Assembly: GCA_038373865.1 (NCBI GenBank)
Contig: JAXGGA010002844.1
Location: 1-64,000, forward strand
Direction of reading: 5' to 3'
Length of the DNA stretch: 64,000 nt
DNA from: Uloborus plumipes
Lineage: Eukaryota; Arthropoda; Arachnida; Araneae; Uloboridae
Position numbers and translations under genes: made by a program. Positions 49,812 through 59,963 of this stretch are shown here, in pieces; the stretch's first letter is position 1, and each line of letters opens with the position of its first letter. Under the pieces are notes generated by a model. That model saw only the letters and a list, made by a program, of their open reading frames with translations. It was not told the DNA's origin and ran no database searches.

Positions 49812-49990
49812 ACCAGTCAAGTGAACCAACTTGGTTCACTTGACTGGTGTCAGTGAACCATCATCTTTTAGCACTGATGATGGGGCTTCATTTAGAATAG
49901 CCCCGAAATAGCTATTTGCTAGAGTTTTCTAGCTCTTTTTAAACATTTTATTTGTACTTTTGGACACGTTGTCTTGCATTTTTAACTTCA
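49812..49990 (+). mobile_element. Hairpin plus hammerhead-like core, retroelement fragment
   Basis: A perfect 18-bp inverted repeat with a 1-nt centre (49812-49848, accagtcaagtgaaccaa and its inverse) is followed by CTGATGA (49874-49880). Next come a GGGGCT/AGCCCC stem (49882-49887 with 49899-49904, 11-nt loop) and GAAA (49905-49908). This order is that of a hammerhead ribozyme core, with one extra T after CTGATGA. Penelope-like elements often carry such cores near their ends. Boundaries are uncertain. In NFI intron 1. Confidence 0.55.
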
Positions 49991-50206
49991 TTTCTATAAG
50001 TTGCTGATTCACATGAAATGCGGATTTAAAAAGAGGTACTATTGATGTGACCTGGGGATGAACTAACCAATCTTCACGCGAGGAAAATTTCGGATGGCTA
50101 CTTTAAAGAGATAAAATCGCGAGAGATCGCCGTTTGATTTTCAAATTAATACAGAAACCTCTCATACGAAATGCTAAACTTAAAGAAAAGAAAATATGAG
50201 CATTAC

Positions 50207-50362
50207 TTGTAATTCTTCTTTACATCTCCGTTCTTCTTCCAAACTCATGCGTTTCTCATGTTTCTTAAAGTACTTTCGCTTAGCTGCTTGTAGATTGAAC
50301 CAAGTGTATGAAAAGGCTTTGACATGAGGCAGCAGAGCCTCAATGAATGGATGGAATTCATC
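50207..50362 (-). CDS. NFI: NFI coding exon 1 as found (start of DNA-binding domain)
   Basis: 156 nt, phase 0 to 0, residues 1-52. It begins [17 protein letters not shown], the hallmark start of the NFI DNA-binding domain, followed by the aromatic TWFNLQ and the basic stretch [14 protein letters not shown] that helps contact DNA. The acceptor is ttttctag before GATGAA; the donor is CAA|GTAATG. In vertebrates this is the 5' third of the single 532-bp exon 2. There is no in-frame ATG here, so another exon must supply the start. Confidence 0.97.
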
Positions 50363-50738
50363 CTAGAAAAGATATGCATCATAGGAAACACGACAGAATG
50401 ATACAACATTGACAAATCACTCAGTTTCAAAACGGTACTATCCAGGTTCATGATGTAAAAGCGTGCATGCATGTAGGAGGCCAGACATCGTACAGATAGC
50501 GAAGCTTGAGTGATGGAGTACATGCTACCCCAAGTTTAAATGGCACTCCTATGGCCTCTTAGTAAAAAGTACAGTGTAGTGGGAAAATGTAAACACAACA
50601 CATCAAAAGTTCTATAGCTGAATGTTTATTTCTTTTTCTTTTATCAGTGAACTCGGAGGCAGAGTTCATTAAATTGAGACATGATCTAAAGTACTACGAC
50701 ACTTGAGTAGCGACAATCATGACGAAACACAGACTGCT

Positions 50739-50978
50739 TTAGCACTTTATGACCCGACGGGACTCAGAAGCCCCGCTTATATTAATTTAGTATTACGAAT
50801 CCTGTATGGCTGGAATCATGCTGGTACTTGAAAGTACCACTCCTTGTACTTCGCTGAGAGGCCGACAGATGATACCTGCGATCGGAAACAGTTTTCTTGG
50901 GAACCCTAGGGCGTAGGGGGCCTTAGACTCTACCGATTTTCAAAATTTGCTAAATTAATTTGGGACATAAAGGGTTAA
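50739..50978. mobile_element. Degenerate TTAA-type element
   Basis: The right end tgggacataaagggTTAA (TTAA 50975-50978) is the inverse of a CCCTTTATGTCCCA terminus, close to the termini at 3125. The left end TTAGCACTTTATGACCCG (from 50739) matches it at about 14 of 18. The GC-richer interior contrasts with its surroundings. It lies upstream of the first recognised NFI exon. Confidence 0.6.
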
Positions 50979-52345
50979 ACATTATAATACACGGAAGAAT
51001 AATTCAGTTGGTAGTACCTGCGTTTATTATTTACAGCTAAGATGTTTAAACTGCTAATACTTTCAATGATAATAATAATGAAATGATTATTATAAAATTC
51101 GTCAGTACAAATTGTTATAATGAATTCATTTTCAACTTAAGTAATGCAAAGGGGAAAACACTACAATATTTGATACATAAATTTTCAACACAAAACATTC
51201 CATATCAATATAAATCAGTGGAAAGATTTTCGTAACATCTTTTACATTTTGCCTACGTCGTACCCATCAGTTAATAGAAACTAATTACAACAATTATGTA
51301 AAAATCATTTTAACAACGAAATACTTATATATGTGAACATTACATATTTTTGGTCACTATAACACGAAAAGTAGAACAAGCTTAAAAAGAATGAACAAAA
51401 ATAATTAGGTATAAGAACCTTCGACTGAATAACAAAAAATAAGTGTACAAATTGAATCGGTGAGTGCATAAACAACGTAAGTCAAGAACTTCAAATTGTT
51501 CAGGAGAGGGAAAAAACGTCTTAATTCTAGCATTGTTTCTGCGGTTAACGTTCAAATAAAAGGCCCCGTATCTCTCCAATTAATAACCTGACTGACGTGA
51601 TTTTTGACCTCAACACGTATCTTGCCTCCCACAGCTTGTTTCCACAAAAACGAATTTTCGAATTTTTTTGATTGATGTTGTTTTTGCTCTCACCGATTCA
51701 ATTCATGTAAGCACAAAATGTATCAAAAGATTGAACTTACATTTTTGCGATTTGAAATATGTATCACTATGCTAACAATAAGCTACATATTTAAAGAAAA
51801 TTATAATTCAAAAATCAAAAACTTAACAACGATTCTTGGGGGAAACTATAATAAATACAGTACCCAGTACTTTATTTATAATTCCAACAAAAAGAAGTTC
51901 TTTAACTTCACTCTAATAAAGACTATTTCTTCAGATAACTACAAAAAAAAAAACTCTTCCCAATGTGACAGCTGTCGTAAAAATCGACAAAAAATATCTG
52001 CTTTCATCAAGTGTTTTCATAACTGACTTTCAGGGATTCATTTCTTCCTTTCGATCGATAATACTGTTTTACTCAAATATAAAATATTTGCATAAAAACG
52101 TCGATGTTAAAAAAAAAAAATCCTCCCAAAATACAGCGACCGGTAAAAATATCAACACTGATGTCATACCCCATATAACTAGCGAGAAAATATTGAGATT
52201 GTTGAACGCTCATTCCGCCCTCCCCCTTCCCTTCCAGAAGTAAATTAATGTAAATGAACTTTTTAACGTTTTGAGGGAAAAAACATGCAAATTTAAACCC
52301 TAGGTAGGGAAAAAACCTAGGTAGGGAGTTCTTGAAAAAAATTTC

Positions 52346-52374
52346 TAAATCATGCTGTACAGCAGCATGATTTA
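52346..52374. repeat. Short perfect hairpin
   Basis: 12-bp arms TAAATCATGCTG and CAGCATGATTTA around a 5-nt loop. A direct repeat of cctaggtaggga lies just upstream (near 52300-52327). Function unknown. Confidence 0.8.
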
Positions 52375-54429
52375 GCATGACATACCAGGGCACTATCACT
52401 ATCTCTTGTCCCAAAGCAGGTGAGAGATTTCCTTACCATTTTCCCTCGTCATCAACATGTTTACATTTTTGACACTTAAACCCTTTTTTGGTTCTAGATG
52501 CTTCATAAATAAGGTGACTTGTTTTTGTTGCAAAGATTACTGTCAGAGAGCTTAAAAGATTGATTTAGCTAAGAATACAAGAAACGGGTCGAAGCTTTAA
52601 GCTTTTGTCCAACAACAGAGGCATCGATTTCGTTACAGACCAGATTTCCAATACATTCGAAGAAAGACCTATCTTAAAAGTACTCAACTAAAGCACATTT
52701 TCATCTCTCACTCCCTGGAATCCTTAAAGAACTTATTTCCCATTGAATAGAACCATATATTTTAAAAAATCGTGTACATACAAAATAAGGAAACAACTAC
52801 AAAAATCAATCACGTTGATAGACTATTTGAATTTCACAATCATGTTCTTTTGAGGTTTTTCTCAAAGATAATTTCATTCATATGACAAAAATAAATAAAT
52901 AAAGAAAGAAAAGAAAATAAATAAAGTAGATATAGGGAAAATTACTAGTTATGGTTACGGTTAAGGCTTTTTAAATTTTGGAATGGTTTTGAACTTAAAC
53001 GTTGCGGTTCTAGTTCATGGAAAAAACCAATTCACTCGGTGTTTGAACTTAAAATTGCATTTTTATAGCTGTGAAGTGTTTATTGATTTAAAATAAGATG
53101 TATATACTTTTCTGAGGTAAATTAAAATACACTGGTTTGACCAGTTATGATCACACTCGCTTAGTTATGGTCATACTAAAAATGGTCATAAATAAAAGCG
53201 ATAAAACAAATCATACATGCTAATTGCGGCATGAACAAAACAGAGTAAGAAACAAAGAAAAACAAAATTATGCAATACACAGTTTGAAAACAGCATCAGA
53301 TAAACATGCAATAGGCACGTTTCTTAAATTATTTCGACGTCCTCATAGTTCTCAAGATGTTAAAAAAAAAACTGAATTTCTTATTAAACGATTTTGTCGC
53401 CTAATGAGTATTATAAATGGACTAAACTAGACTTTCTTTTCAGTTCAAATTTCCACACTATCTTCTTTCAAAAACCCTTCGTCGTTAAAACCTCTCATCA
53501 GTTAAATTTGTGTTCCATCTTTTCCTGAACTAACTATCATCGCCACCCTCCTTTTAAGAAAGCATAAATATTGCTCTCATACTTTTGAGGATATTCGTTA
53601 AATTTCACTTTCAGAGCTAAATTCAAACCTTCATGTATCTTAAGCAATTAAATTTTTGTTTTTCTTTCTTGTTAGGAGCAAAGAAAGATGAAATTTGTTA
53701 CATTGAAACATAACATAAGATAATCTAATATAAATATAAAATAAACAATCGGATAGTGTTTGACATACAGCTATTCCGAGATGAAGCTTCTGTAAGCTAC
53801 TCTGCGTTGAAATTACAGGGTTGATAGTTTTATTTATTATTCTCGTATTGAAATAAATCCCTTAAAAATGCCAATTTACCATACAGAAAAAAAAAACTTT
53901 TTAAGGGCAAGTCTTCCTATTTTATATAATACATGTGCAGGTATGCACATGCAGCATACGATACTGTTAAATGAATAAGTTGTCTTTGCCAGTTCATCAT
54001 GAAACATATGTTATTGAAAAATAAAATATCGAATTCGAGACATCGTAAACATCAATAGTTCTAAAGACAATTTTTTTCATACAAATAATTTATATCAGAA
54101 AAGCATAACCATGGGGAAAAATAAAATACTCCTCAAATAAAAAGAAAAAAAAATCCAAGAAACTAAATTGAACATTCTGCAACGTATGATTATTATTTCT
54201 ATTTGATTATTTAATTTAATTTTATTTACATTTCATTTATTTATTGAGAGAGAGGAGGGGGGGGGGGTGAAGCAATAACAAAAATCTTGCAGTTATGTTA
54301 TTTCTATTCCTTCCTTGATTAAGATTATACCAAATGCAAAATACTATACAGAAATGTTTTGACACATAAGAAAAAAAATCAGTAAATGAAAAAAGAAGGG
54401 AGGGAGATGAGAATAAAGTTTTGCAATTA

Positions 54430-54862
54430 CAGTAGAGTCTCGAAAATCCGAGTCTCAAAAGTCCGAGGTTCCGCTTAATCCGAGGCTCTTTTATTGACAT
54501 TTTAAGGTCTATCTTCAATAGATAAAAAGATAATTTGCATTAAAATCTGAAAATAAGAACCTTTTGCTATTGGAAAATTTTCTTTTGTACTCACAAAGTA
54601 GTAAAAAAAGTATTGAGAAGTTAGACGTCAAAGACATTTATCAAGTGTCACGAAATATTCTTTAACTACTAGACATATATTAAGATATGCTTTGGAAATA
54701 ATAACTCGATATGTAAAACGACTTAAAATTAAGTTTATCTTACTAATGACGGTCTAAAAGTGTTACGTTTCTACTGTTAAGAATTTTTTTCGGATAATCC
54801 GAGTTTTCAGTAATCCGAGGTGGCGTGAGCCCCAATTACCTCGGATTTTCGAGACTCAACTG
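54430..54862. mobile_element. pogo/Tigger-type MITE, best-preserved copy
   Basis: Inverted ends CAGTAGAGTCTCGAAAATCC and GGATTTTCGAGACTCAACTG, flanked by TA (54428-54429 and 54863-54864). It is 433 bp. The ends are followed by further GTCCGAGG/CCGAGG sub-repeats. No transposase. A degraded relative lies in NFI intron 11 (28145-28430). Confidence 0.85.
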
Positions 54863-54885
54863 TATAAGAAAAAAATAATAATATT

Positions 54886-55286
54886 CATATCGCACCCTTA
54901 CTACAAAAGTGCCATAACTCAAAAATTGTAATTTTTGAGTTTTGACCGTCATTAGACGTAGTTTACACGTCTCTACCAATCTTCAAAAGAGCCAGAAGTT
55001 GCATTGAAAAATCAGCCGCCAAAGGGCAGTTACGGCGTTTTGTTGTTATCAAGATGCATAGGACCCCTTCCACTGACATGCCACTTCTTGAGTTGTCGTC
55101 CAGCTGTCGTAGAGACTAGAACAATGACTAATGATCATAGTTTGAGATGTATCAGTGTTCATGTTGACATATTCAAAAATACTAAAATGTGCCTAGCCTA
55201 GTCAGCCCGGGAACAGTTTTTCGCAATTCCTGGAAAACGTGTAGTTTTTTGAGTTGTGGCACTTTTGTAGCAAGGGTGCGATATGA
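54886..55286. mobile_element. MITE with about 39-bp terminal inverted repeats
   Basis: Left catatcgcacccttactaca(aaagtgccataactcaaaaa) and right (tttttgagttgtggcacttt)tgtagcaagggtgcgatatg are inverted with only about two mismatches. It is roughly 400 bp and begins about 20 bp after the previous element. The superfamily is not assigned; the flanks are ATAT on both sides. A 65-codon frame inside it is incidental. Confidence 0.8.
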
Positions 55287-56638
55287 TCTTTACTTTCAAC
55301 ATACAACATCATTTACATAAATACCACTTTATTGCTAAATAAAATAATAAATTTACCAATTTTAAGTATTTTTCTAATTTTTGTTTTTGAAACTAAAAAA
55401 AAAGGCAACAGATTTGCATAATAGATTAATATTGTTCCTTTCGCTCATTTTGCAGGAACAAATAAGAAAAATGGTAAACTGAAATCAGTTTAAAATATTG
55501 CTACACAAAAAGAGCAAAAATTTTACATTCAAACCTACATCGTATAAACGCAAAAAAGTTTCAAAACTAGCTAAAAGTATTAGTTTTAGAACTGTTTCTT
55601 TTTCTCTAAAAATCTTGTACTGCACGGTGATGTCCAATGTGTTCCAGCGCACCATAGTAGATAGTCTTATACGTAAACAAGTTGAAGTTTTACCTTCATC
55701 GCTGCATAATAAGTATAACTTCTAAAATAAGTTTCACTTAAGTTAATTAAAAATGTAATCGGGTCATATTTTTCATCAAGGAATGTGATACAAGCGTAAC
55801 AAATTGTCGTCAAAAAATTCCTTAGTTTGTAATAACTCAATGTTGGTGGCTGAGCCAAGTTAAAAATCGAAGTGTACTGGAATAGTTTGAAAAATTTCAC
55901 TTAAAGTAAAAATTAATAAGTTATGGTTTTCTATTAGTGTACTATATTGGATGTTACTCTGCGCAAGATTTTTTTTTCGTCATACGTATCATGAAGCTAC
56001 AGGGATTTTTTTTTTTTTTTTTGAATTTGGAATAAAAAAGAAAGTACCCATTGAATTTCGTTCCAACCAGTGTCTAAACACCTTCTGTACTGATAAAAAG
56101 AAACAGAAATTATCCGCGAAATCCATCGGATATTTTCGAGTACGTAAGGAAGAAACAAAAGAACATCCTTTTATTCACCGTTTAAATAAACTGTAGTAGG
56201 AGACGTAGCAGTCTCTTGCCAATGGGTCGTCAAAAGAGAAGGTACACCAACTTAAACTGTCTAATGAGACATCTGCTTCGTCTGCACAAAATGAAAAGGT
56301 TTCACCTGTGAATAATTTCTTAAATCACCGTATGCTAACGTGTTAAGCTCTAGAATTGTGAATAATAGATGGAACAGCAAAACCGTAAAACTCATTTGCA
56401 ACTGTAAAAAAACAGCAGCAGTAAACAAACTTTTAAAGACATGTGGTAAAAAATTAATTAATAAAAATAAATTATGCAGATATATATATAAACTCTGTGG
56501 TTGCCTGTAGCTTGTTTTATGGCTGCAACACGATTGCATTCTATCGTAGCTCTTCCGATTTTAATGCCCTTTTTGGCCTACTTTCCCGTTAAAAACAAAA
56601 GAAAGACGAAAAAAGTATTAAAAGTAGCTTAATGCATC

Positions 56639-56722
56639 TAAAAAATATCGCCAAGTCCAAAAAATGTCGCCAAGTAAAAAAAATATCGCCAAGTCCAAAA
56701 AATATCACCAAGTTAAAAAAAT
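56639..56722. repeat. 19-20-bp tandem repeat, about four units
   Basis: Units of the form aaaaaatatcgccaagtcc recur four times with small changes. They lie directly upstream of the longer tandem array. Confidence 0.85.
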
Positions 56723-56789
56723 AAAAAGGTAAATTGAATATCGAAAAATGAAAAATTTGAAAGTAGGGTATTGAGATGGGGAATTTGTG

Positions 56790-56828
56790 TGTCGGTCGGT
56801 CGGTCGGTCTGTCGGTCTGTCTGTCCCC
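56790..56828. repeat. (GTCG/GTCT)n microsatellite
   Basis: tgtgtgtcggtcggtcggtc and following gtctgtc units, ending in a C-run that leads straight into the 146-bp array. Confidence 0.9.
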
Positions 56829-57715
56829 CCCCCTAATAACTTTTGAATGAACATTCCGATTTGGACAAACTTTTTTTGTTGGAAAGATCTCGGCGAGTAC
56901 AGCTCATTCCCATATTTGATTTTTCGATTTGAACAATTTTTGGTTCAACTTTGAACCGTTCAAACAACCGGTCCCGCGATGCTAACTTTTGAGTGAACAG
57001 TCCGATTTGAACAAACTTTTTTTGTTCGAAAGATCTTTTCAAGGATACTTTATTCCCGTATCTACATTTTCGATTTGAACAATTTTTCGTTCAACATTGA
57101 ACCGTTCAAACAAGCTGTCACCCCTAATAACTTTTGAATGAACAGTCCGATTTAAACAAATTTTTTTTTGTTCGAAGCATCTCGGGAAGGATACTTTATT
57201 ACCGTATTTAAATTTTCAATTTGAACATTTTTGGTTCAACATTGAACCATTTAAGTAACCTTTCCCCACCTAATAACTTTTGAGTGAACAGTCCGAATGG
57301 AATAAACTTTTTTTTGTTTGAAAGATCTCGGCGAATACAGCTCATTCCCATATTTGATTTTTCGATTTGAACAGTTTTTGGTTCAACTTTGAACCGTTCA
57401 AACAACCTGTCCCGCGATGCTAACTTTTGAGTGAACAATCCGATTTGAACAAACTTTTTTTTGTTCGAAGGATCTCAGCAAGGATACTTCATTACCGTAT
57501 TTAAATTTTCCATTTGAGCATTTTTTCGTTCAACATTGAACCGTTCAAGCAACCTTTCCCCACCTAATAACTTTTGTGAACCGTCTGAATGGAATAAACT
57601 TTTTTTTGTTTGAAAGATCTCGGAGAGGCTTTCCCATACATTTCCATATTTCGCTTTTTGATTTGAACCATTTTTCGTTCAATATTGAACCGTTCAGAAA
57701 AAAAATTAACATTAG
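56829..57715. repeat. 146-bp tandem array, six units
   Basis: The anchor TAACTTTTG recurs at 56837, 56983, 57128, 57274, 57421 and 57568 (spacing 145-147 bp). Each unit contains gaacagtccgatttgaacaa, ttttttgttcgaaagatctc and ttcaacattgaaccgttcaa variants. Units 1 and 4 share cggcgagtacagctcattcc-type text and 'gtcccgcgatgctaac' follows both, suggesting a three-unit (about 438-bp) higher-order period. Minus-strand frames here simply repeat one another and are not proteins. Confidence 0.92.
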
Positions 57716-58639
57716 CGTCTACGGGGAATTTAAGTTGAATGTTGATTCTGAACTTAAAGTCGGATTTCCTTCAAACTAACTTTGTAAGAAAATGGTTTTG
57801 ATAAATAGTGTTTGTAAAGTACTTTTCTGAATAATCTTCTGTGAGGACTTTGATTCCGACTTCGACTCCGCAAACGTGGCGGAAATGCAAGCTCAGAAAA
57901 AAAAATGACTGACTGTGCAGACGATTTTTTGTTTTTATTTATTCATTTGTTTTATTTTATTTATTTTTATTATTATTTTTTTTTTGACAGACGATTTTTT
58001 TTTGTAACAAAAATTTTTCATTCACGAGAACATTTTATTCTTTATTTATATTTAACAACTGGCTACCGATTAAAAGTGAAATTCGAGACATTTTATTAAC
58101 GGACGAGTTTTTTTTTCTTTTTTTTTTCTTTCTTTGATAAAATACGTTTTGATGCTCTTTGTACTTTTAGTTATTTATTTATTTTATTATTATTATTTTT
58201 TGAAAACAATGGAAGATTTTTTTCTACGGAGGAACTGTAACAGTTGCACTCTTTAAAAGGTACGACAAAGCTTTATTTATTCGTTAATTACTTTTTACGT
58301 GTCTATTGCATCTGATGAGGGGGGTATATTTTGCTTTTCGAAATCAGCTCTATGTGCTAAAAAGGTATGTTTGACATAATTTTCAGTTTCAGATAATCAA
58401 GGGAATAATGATCAGATGCGAGAATGCCGATGTCGATGTACGGGAAAGTAGGCTCGTTTAGTTCTTGACAGAACTTCTTGTTAGTTTTCTATTTTCCGTC
58501 AAGAGAAGATATCGCACGTTTTAAGAAATGACAGAACAACCACAGGTGAACTTCTAATGAAATGTTAGGAGCCAGTCGGAGAAACGCTCACAGATACGGC
58601 CACGGCATAAATAAATAATTTCACGGGAGGTATTACTCA

Positions 58640-59060
58640 TTTTCCATTCTCTGTTTCAGTCGGAAACGCCCCAAGGTAGCACATCCGTTTCATAATCGAA
58701 CAACGTAATAAACGAAAGAAGAAAAAAAGAAAGGGCCAGGTTTATTAGCAAACAAACCCATGTGTGGCCTTCGAGGGTGGACAAAGGTGAAGAGAGAGAG
58801 AGAGACCAGACAACGGCTACTATTACATCTGGGCCGCGGTAATAAGGACTACGAGGAGCGAGCGATGGAACGGGATCCCCAAGGTCGACCGCTGAATCGG
58901 TTTCAAATGCGGAAGCTGGCGAGAAGGCCAACTGGGTGAGAGTCACGTGACACGAAGGTTCGCGCTCTTGGAGGGTTGGTTTGGTTCCCTGGAAAAATGG
59001 GAGCAAACCGAGTTTTATTATCCCAAAAAACAACGAGCACAAAGTAAATCCTTGCACACG
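58640..59060. other. GC-shifted block upstream of NFI
   Basis: It contains a (GA)n run near 58793-58806 and CpG-bearing text, including cacgtgacacg. A 133-codon minus frame spans it (58656-59057) but has no recognisable domain. It could be promoter or 5' UTR sequence of NFI, an enhancer, or an exon of unknown nature; none is proven. Confidence 0.35.
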
Positions 59061-59229
59061 TGCAACCTAAAAATGTGGCAAATTTTTACAACTTGTATAA
59101 ATACAAGAGCTAAGGCGCACCTCCTTCAAATACTAGGTAGTTCCCTCAAGAACAAGACCGCTCCGCAAAACGAGAAATATACCCCTAAAAACACCCTTTA
59201 AAAATTATCATTGTTATTGCGACTGTTAA

Positions 59230-59589
59230 AAGGGCCGTCGCGCCGAGAGCCAAGACAGGTCCCATGTCAGTTTTCGCCGGGCCCCCTAACCCCCCAAAAA
59301 AACTTATAAAAATAATACTATACTACACTGCAACCTTTCTTGACAACAACATCGTGACGTCAGTGTGACGTTAGCCTATGAAAAACGAGCTAGATAAAAC
59401 GTCACAGCCTACTTTGCGAATTAGCGGAGATCGCTGACTGCTTGTGAGCTCTTATTGGCTTCGTCCGTAGTGACGTTCAGTGTCAAGTAAAGTTGCATTC
59501 TAGTATAGTATTACGATTTCGAGCTGGGCCAATGCAAAGGTTCAGCTCATAATTTCTGGCTAGGTTGACATGGCCTTTCATCGGCCCTG
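59230..59589. mobile_element. hAT-like MITE with perfect 8-bp target duplication
   Basis: ACTGTTAA occurs at 59222-59229 and 59590-59597. The ends AAGGGCCGTC and ATCGGCCCTG are short inverted repeats matching the CAGGGCCG hAT type with the first base mutated. It is 360 bp, GC-richer than its surroundings, with no coding capacity. The intact duplication indicates a fairly recent insertion. Confidence 0.85.
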
Positions 59590-59901
59590 ACTGTTAAGTC
59601 ATGCACGCGACGCGTATAAATCATTATTTTTAAACACGTAAGTATTTAAAGAAAGTCAATTCCTTATGTTACAGCATAGAGCATACAATGGTTCCTTATA
59701 TTGAAATACGTAGAAATTAAAAGCTGAAGTGCAAAAATTCCGATAGTGAAGTGTAAATATTTACGGGAACATGTCCAGGGCGCGGGTCTCCGGACGCCCT
59801 CAAGAAATCAAATATAGTCAGTTTAAATCTGCATTCTGGGGCCAGAAAATGTTCCCCAATTGCATTATTATTTGCACCAGAAAATCGCAATTTGGTCATT
59901 T

Positions 59902-59963
59902 AAGATGACTAAAACAAGAAATATACCAGTTTTATAAGCTAAATTATATTTAGCTCTTATAGA
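59902..59963. repeat. Direct repeat, first copy (second at 60672-60733)
   Basis: About 62 bp (aagatgactaaaacaagaaa, then tataccag... to ...ctcttatagat) recur 770 bp later with about eight changes. No obvious terminal structure; origin unknown. Confidence 0.8.

Larger units (their letters stand above)
25693..50362 (-). other. NFI: Nuclear Factor I (NFI/CTF) gene, 13 recognised coding exons
   Basis: NFI proteins are nuclear dimeric transcription factors that bind TTGGC(N5)GCCAA through an N-terminal MH1-like domain and act through a Pro/Ser-rich C-terminus. I joined thirteen exons by reading splice sites. Every intron is GT-AG, every junction keeps phase, and the sum is 2019 nt: 672 codons plus TAA. 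Residue numbers below count from the first Asp of exon 1 as found here. Exons 1-3 (residues 1-177) closely match the vertebrate NFI DNA-binding domain; exons 5, 6, 8 and 9 match vertebrate activation-region segments. By alignment, Cys94, Cys147, Cys153 and His158 occupy the zinc-ligand positions of the MH1 fold. The 5' end is incomplete: the acceptor of the first exon is preceded by an in-frame TAG, so the start codon must lie on an upstream exon. Family assignment is very secure; the paralogue cannot be named because invertebrates usually carry one NFI. Confidence 0.97.

Noticed and set aside
50245..50523. 92-codon minus frame starting MYSITQ as an independent gene
   Set aside because: It overlaps NFI exon 1 in a different frame; only its first ten codons are considered, weakly, as a possible NFI start exon.
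56833..57438. Repeated minus-strand proteins with 'KLASRDRLFERFKVEPK'
   Set aside because: They are translations of the 146-bp tandem array and recur with the DNA period; no start or codon evidence for a protein.
58656..59057. 133-codon minus frame as a gene
   Set aside because: No recognisable domain; the frame spans a (GA)n tract and a GC-shifted block, where stop codons are rarer by composition.
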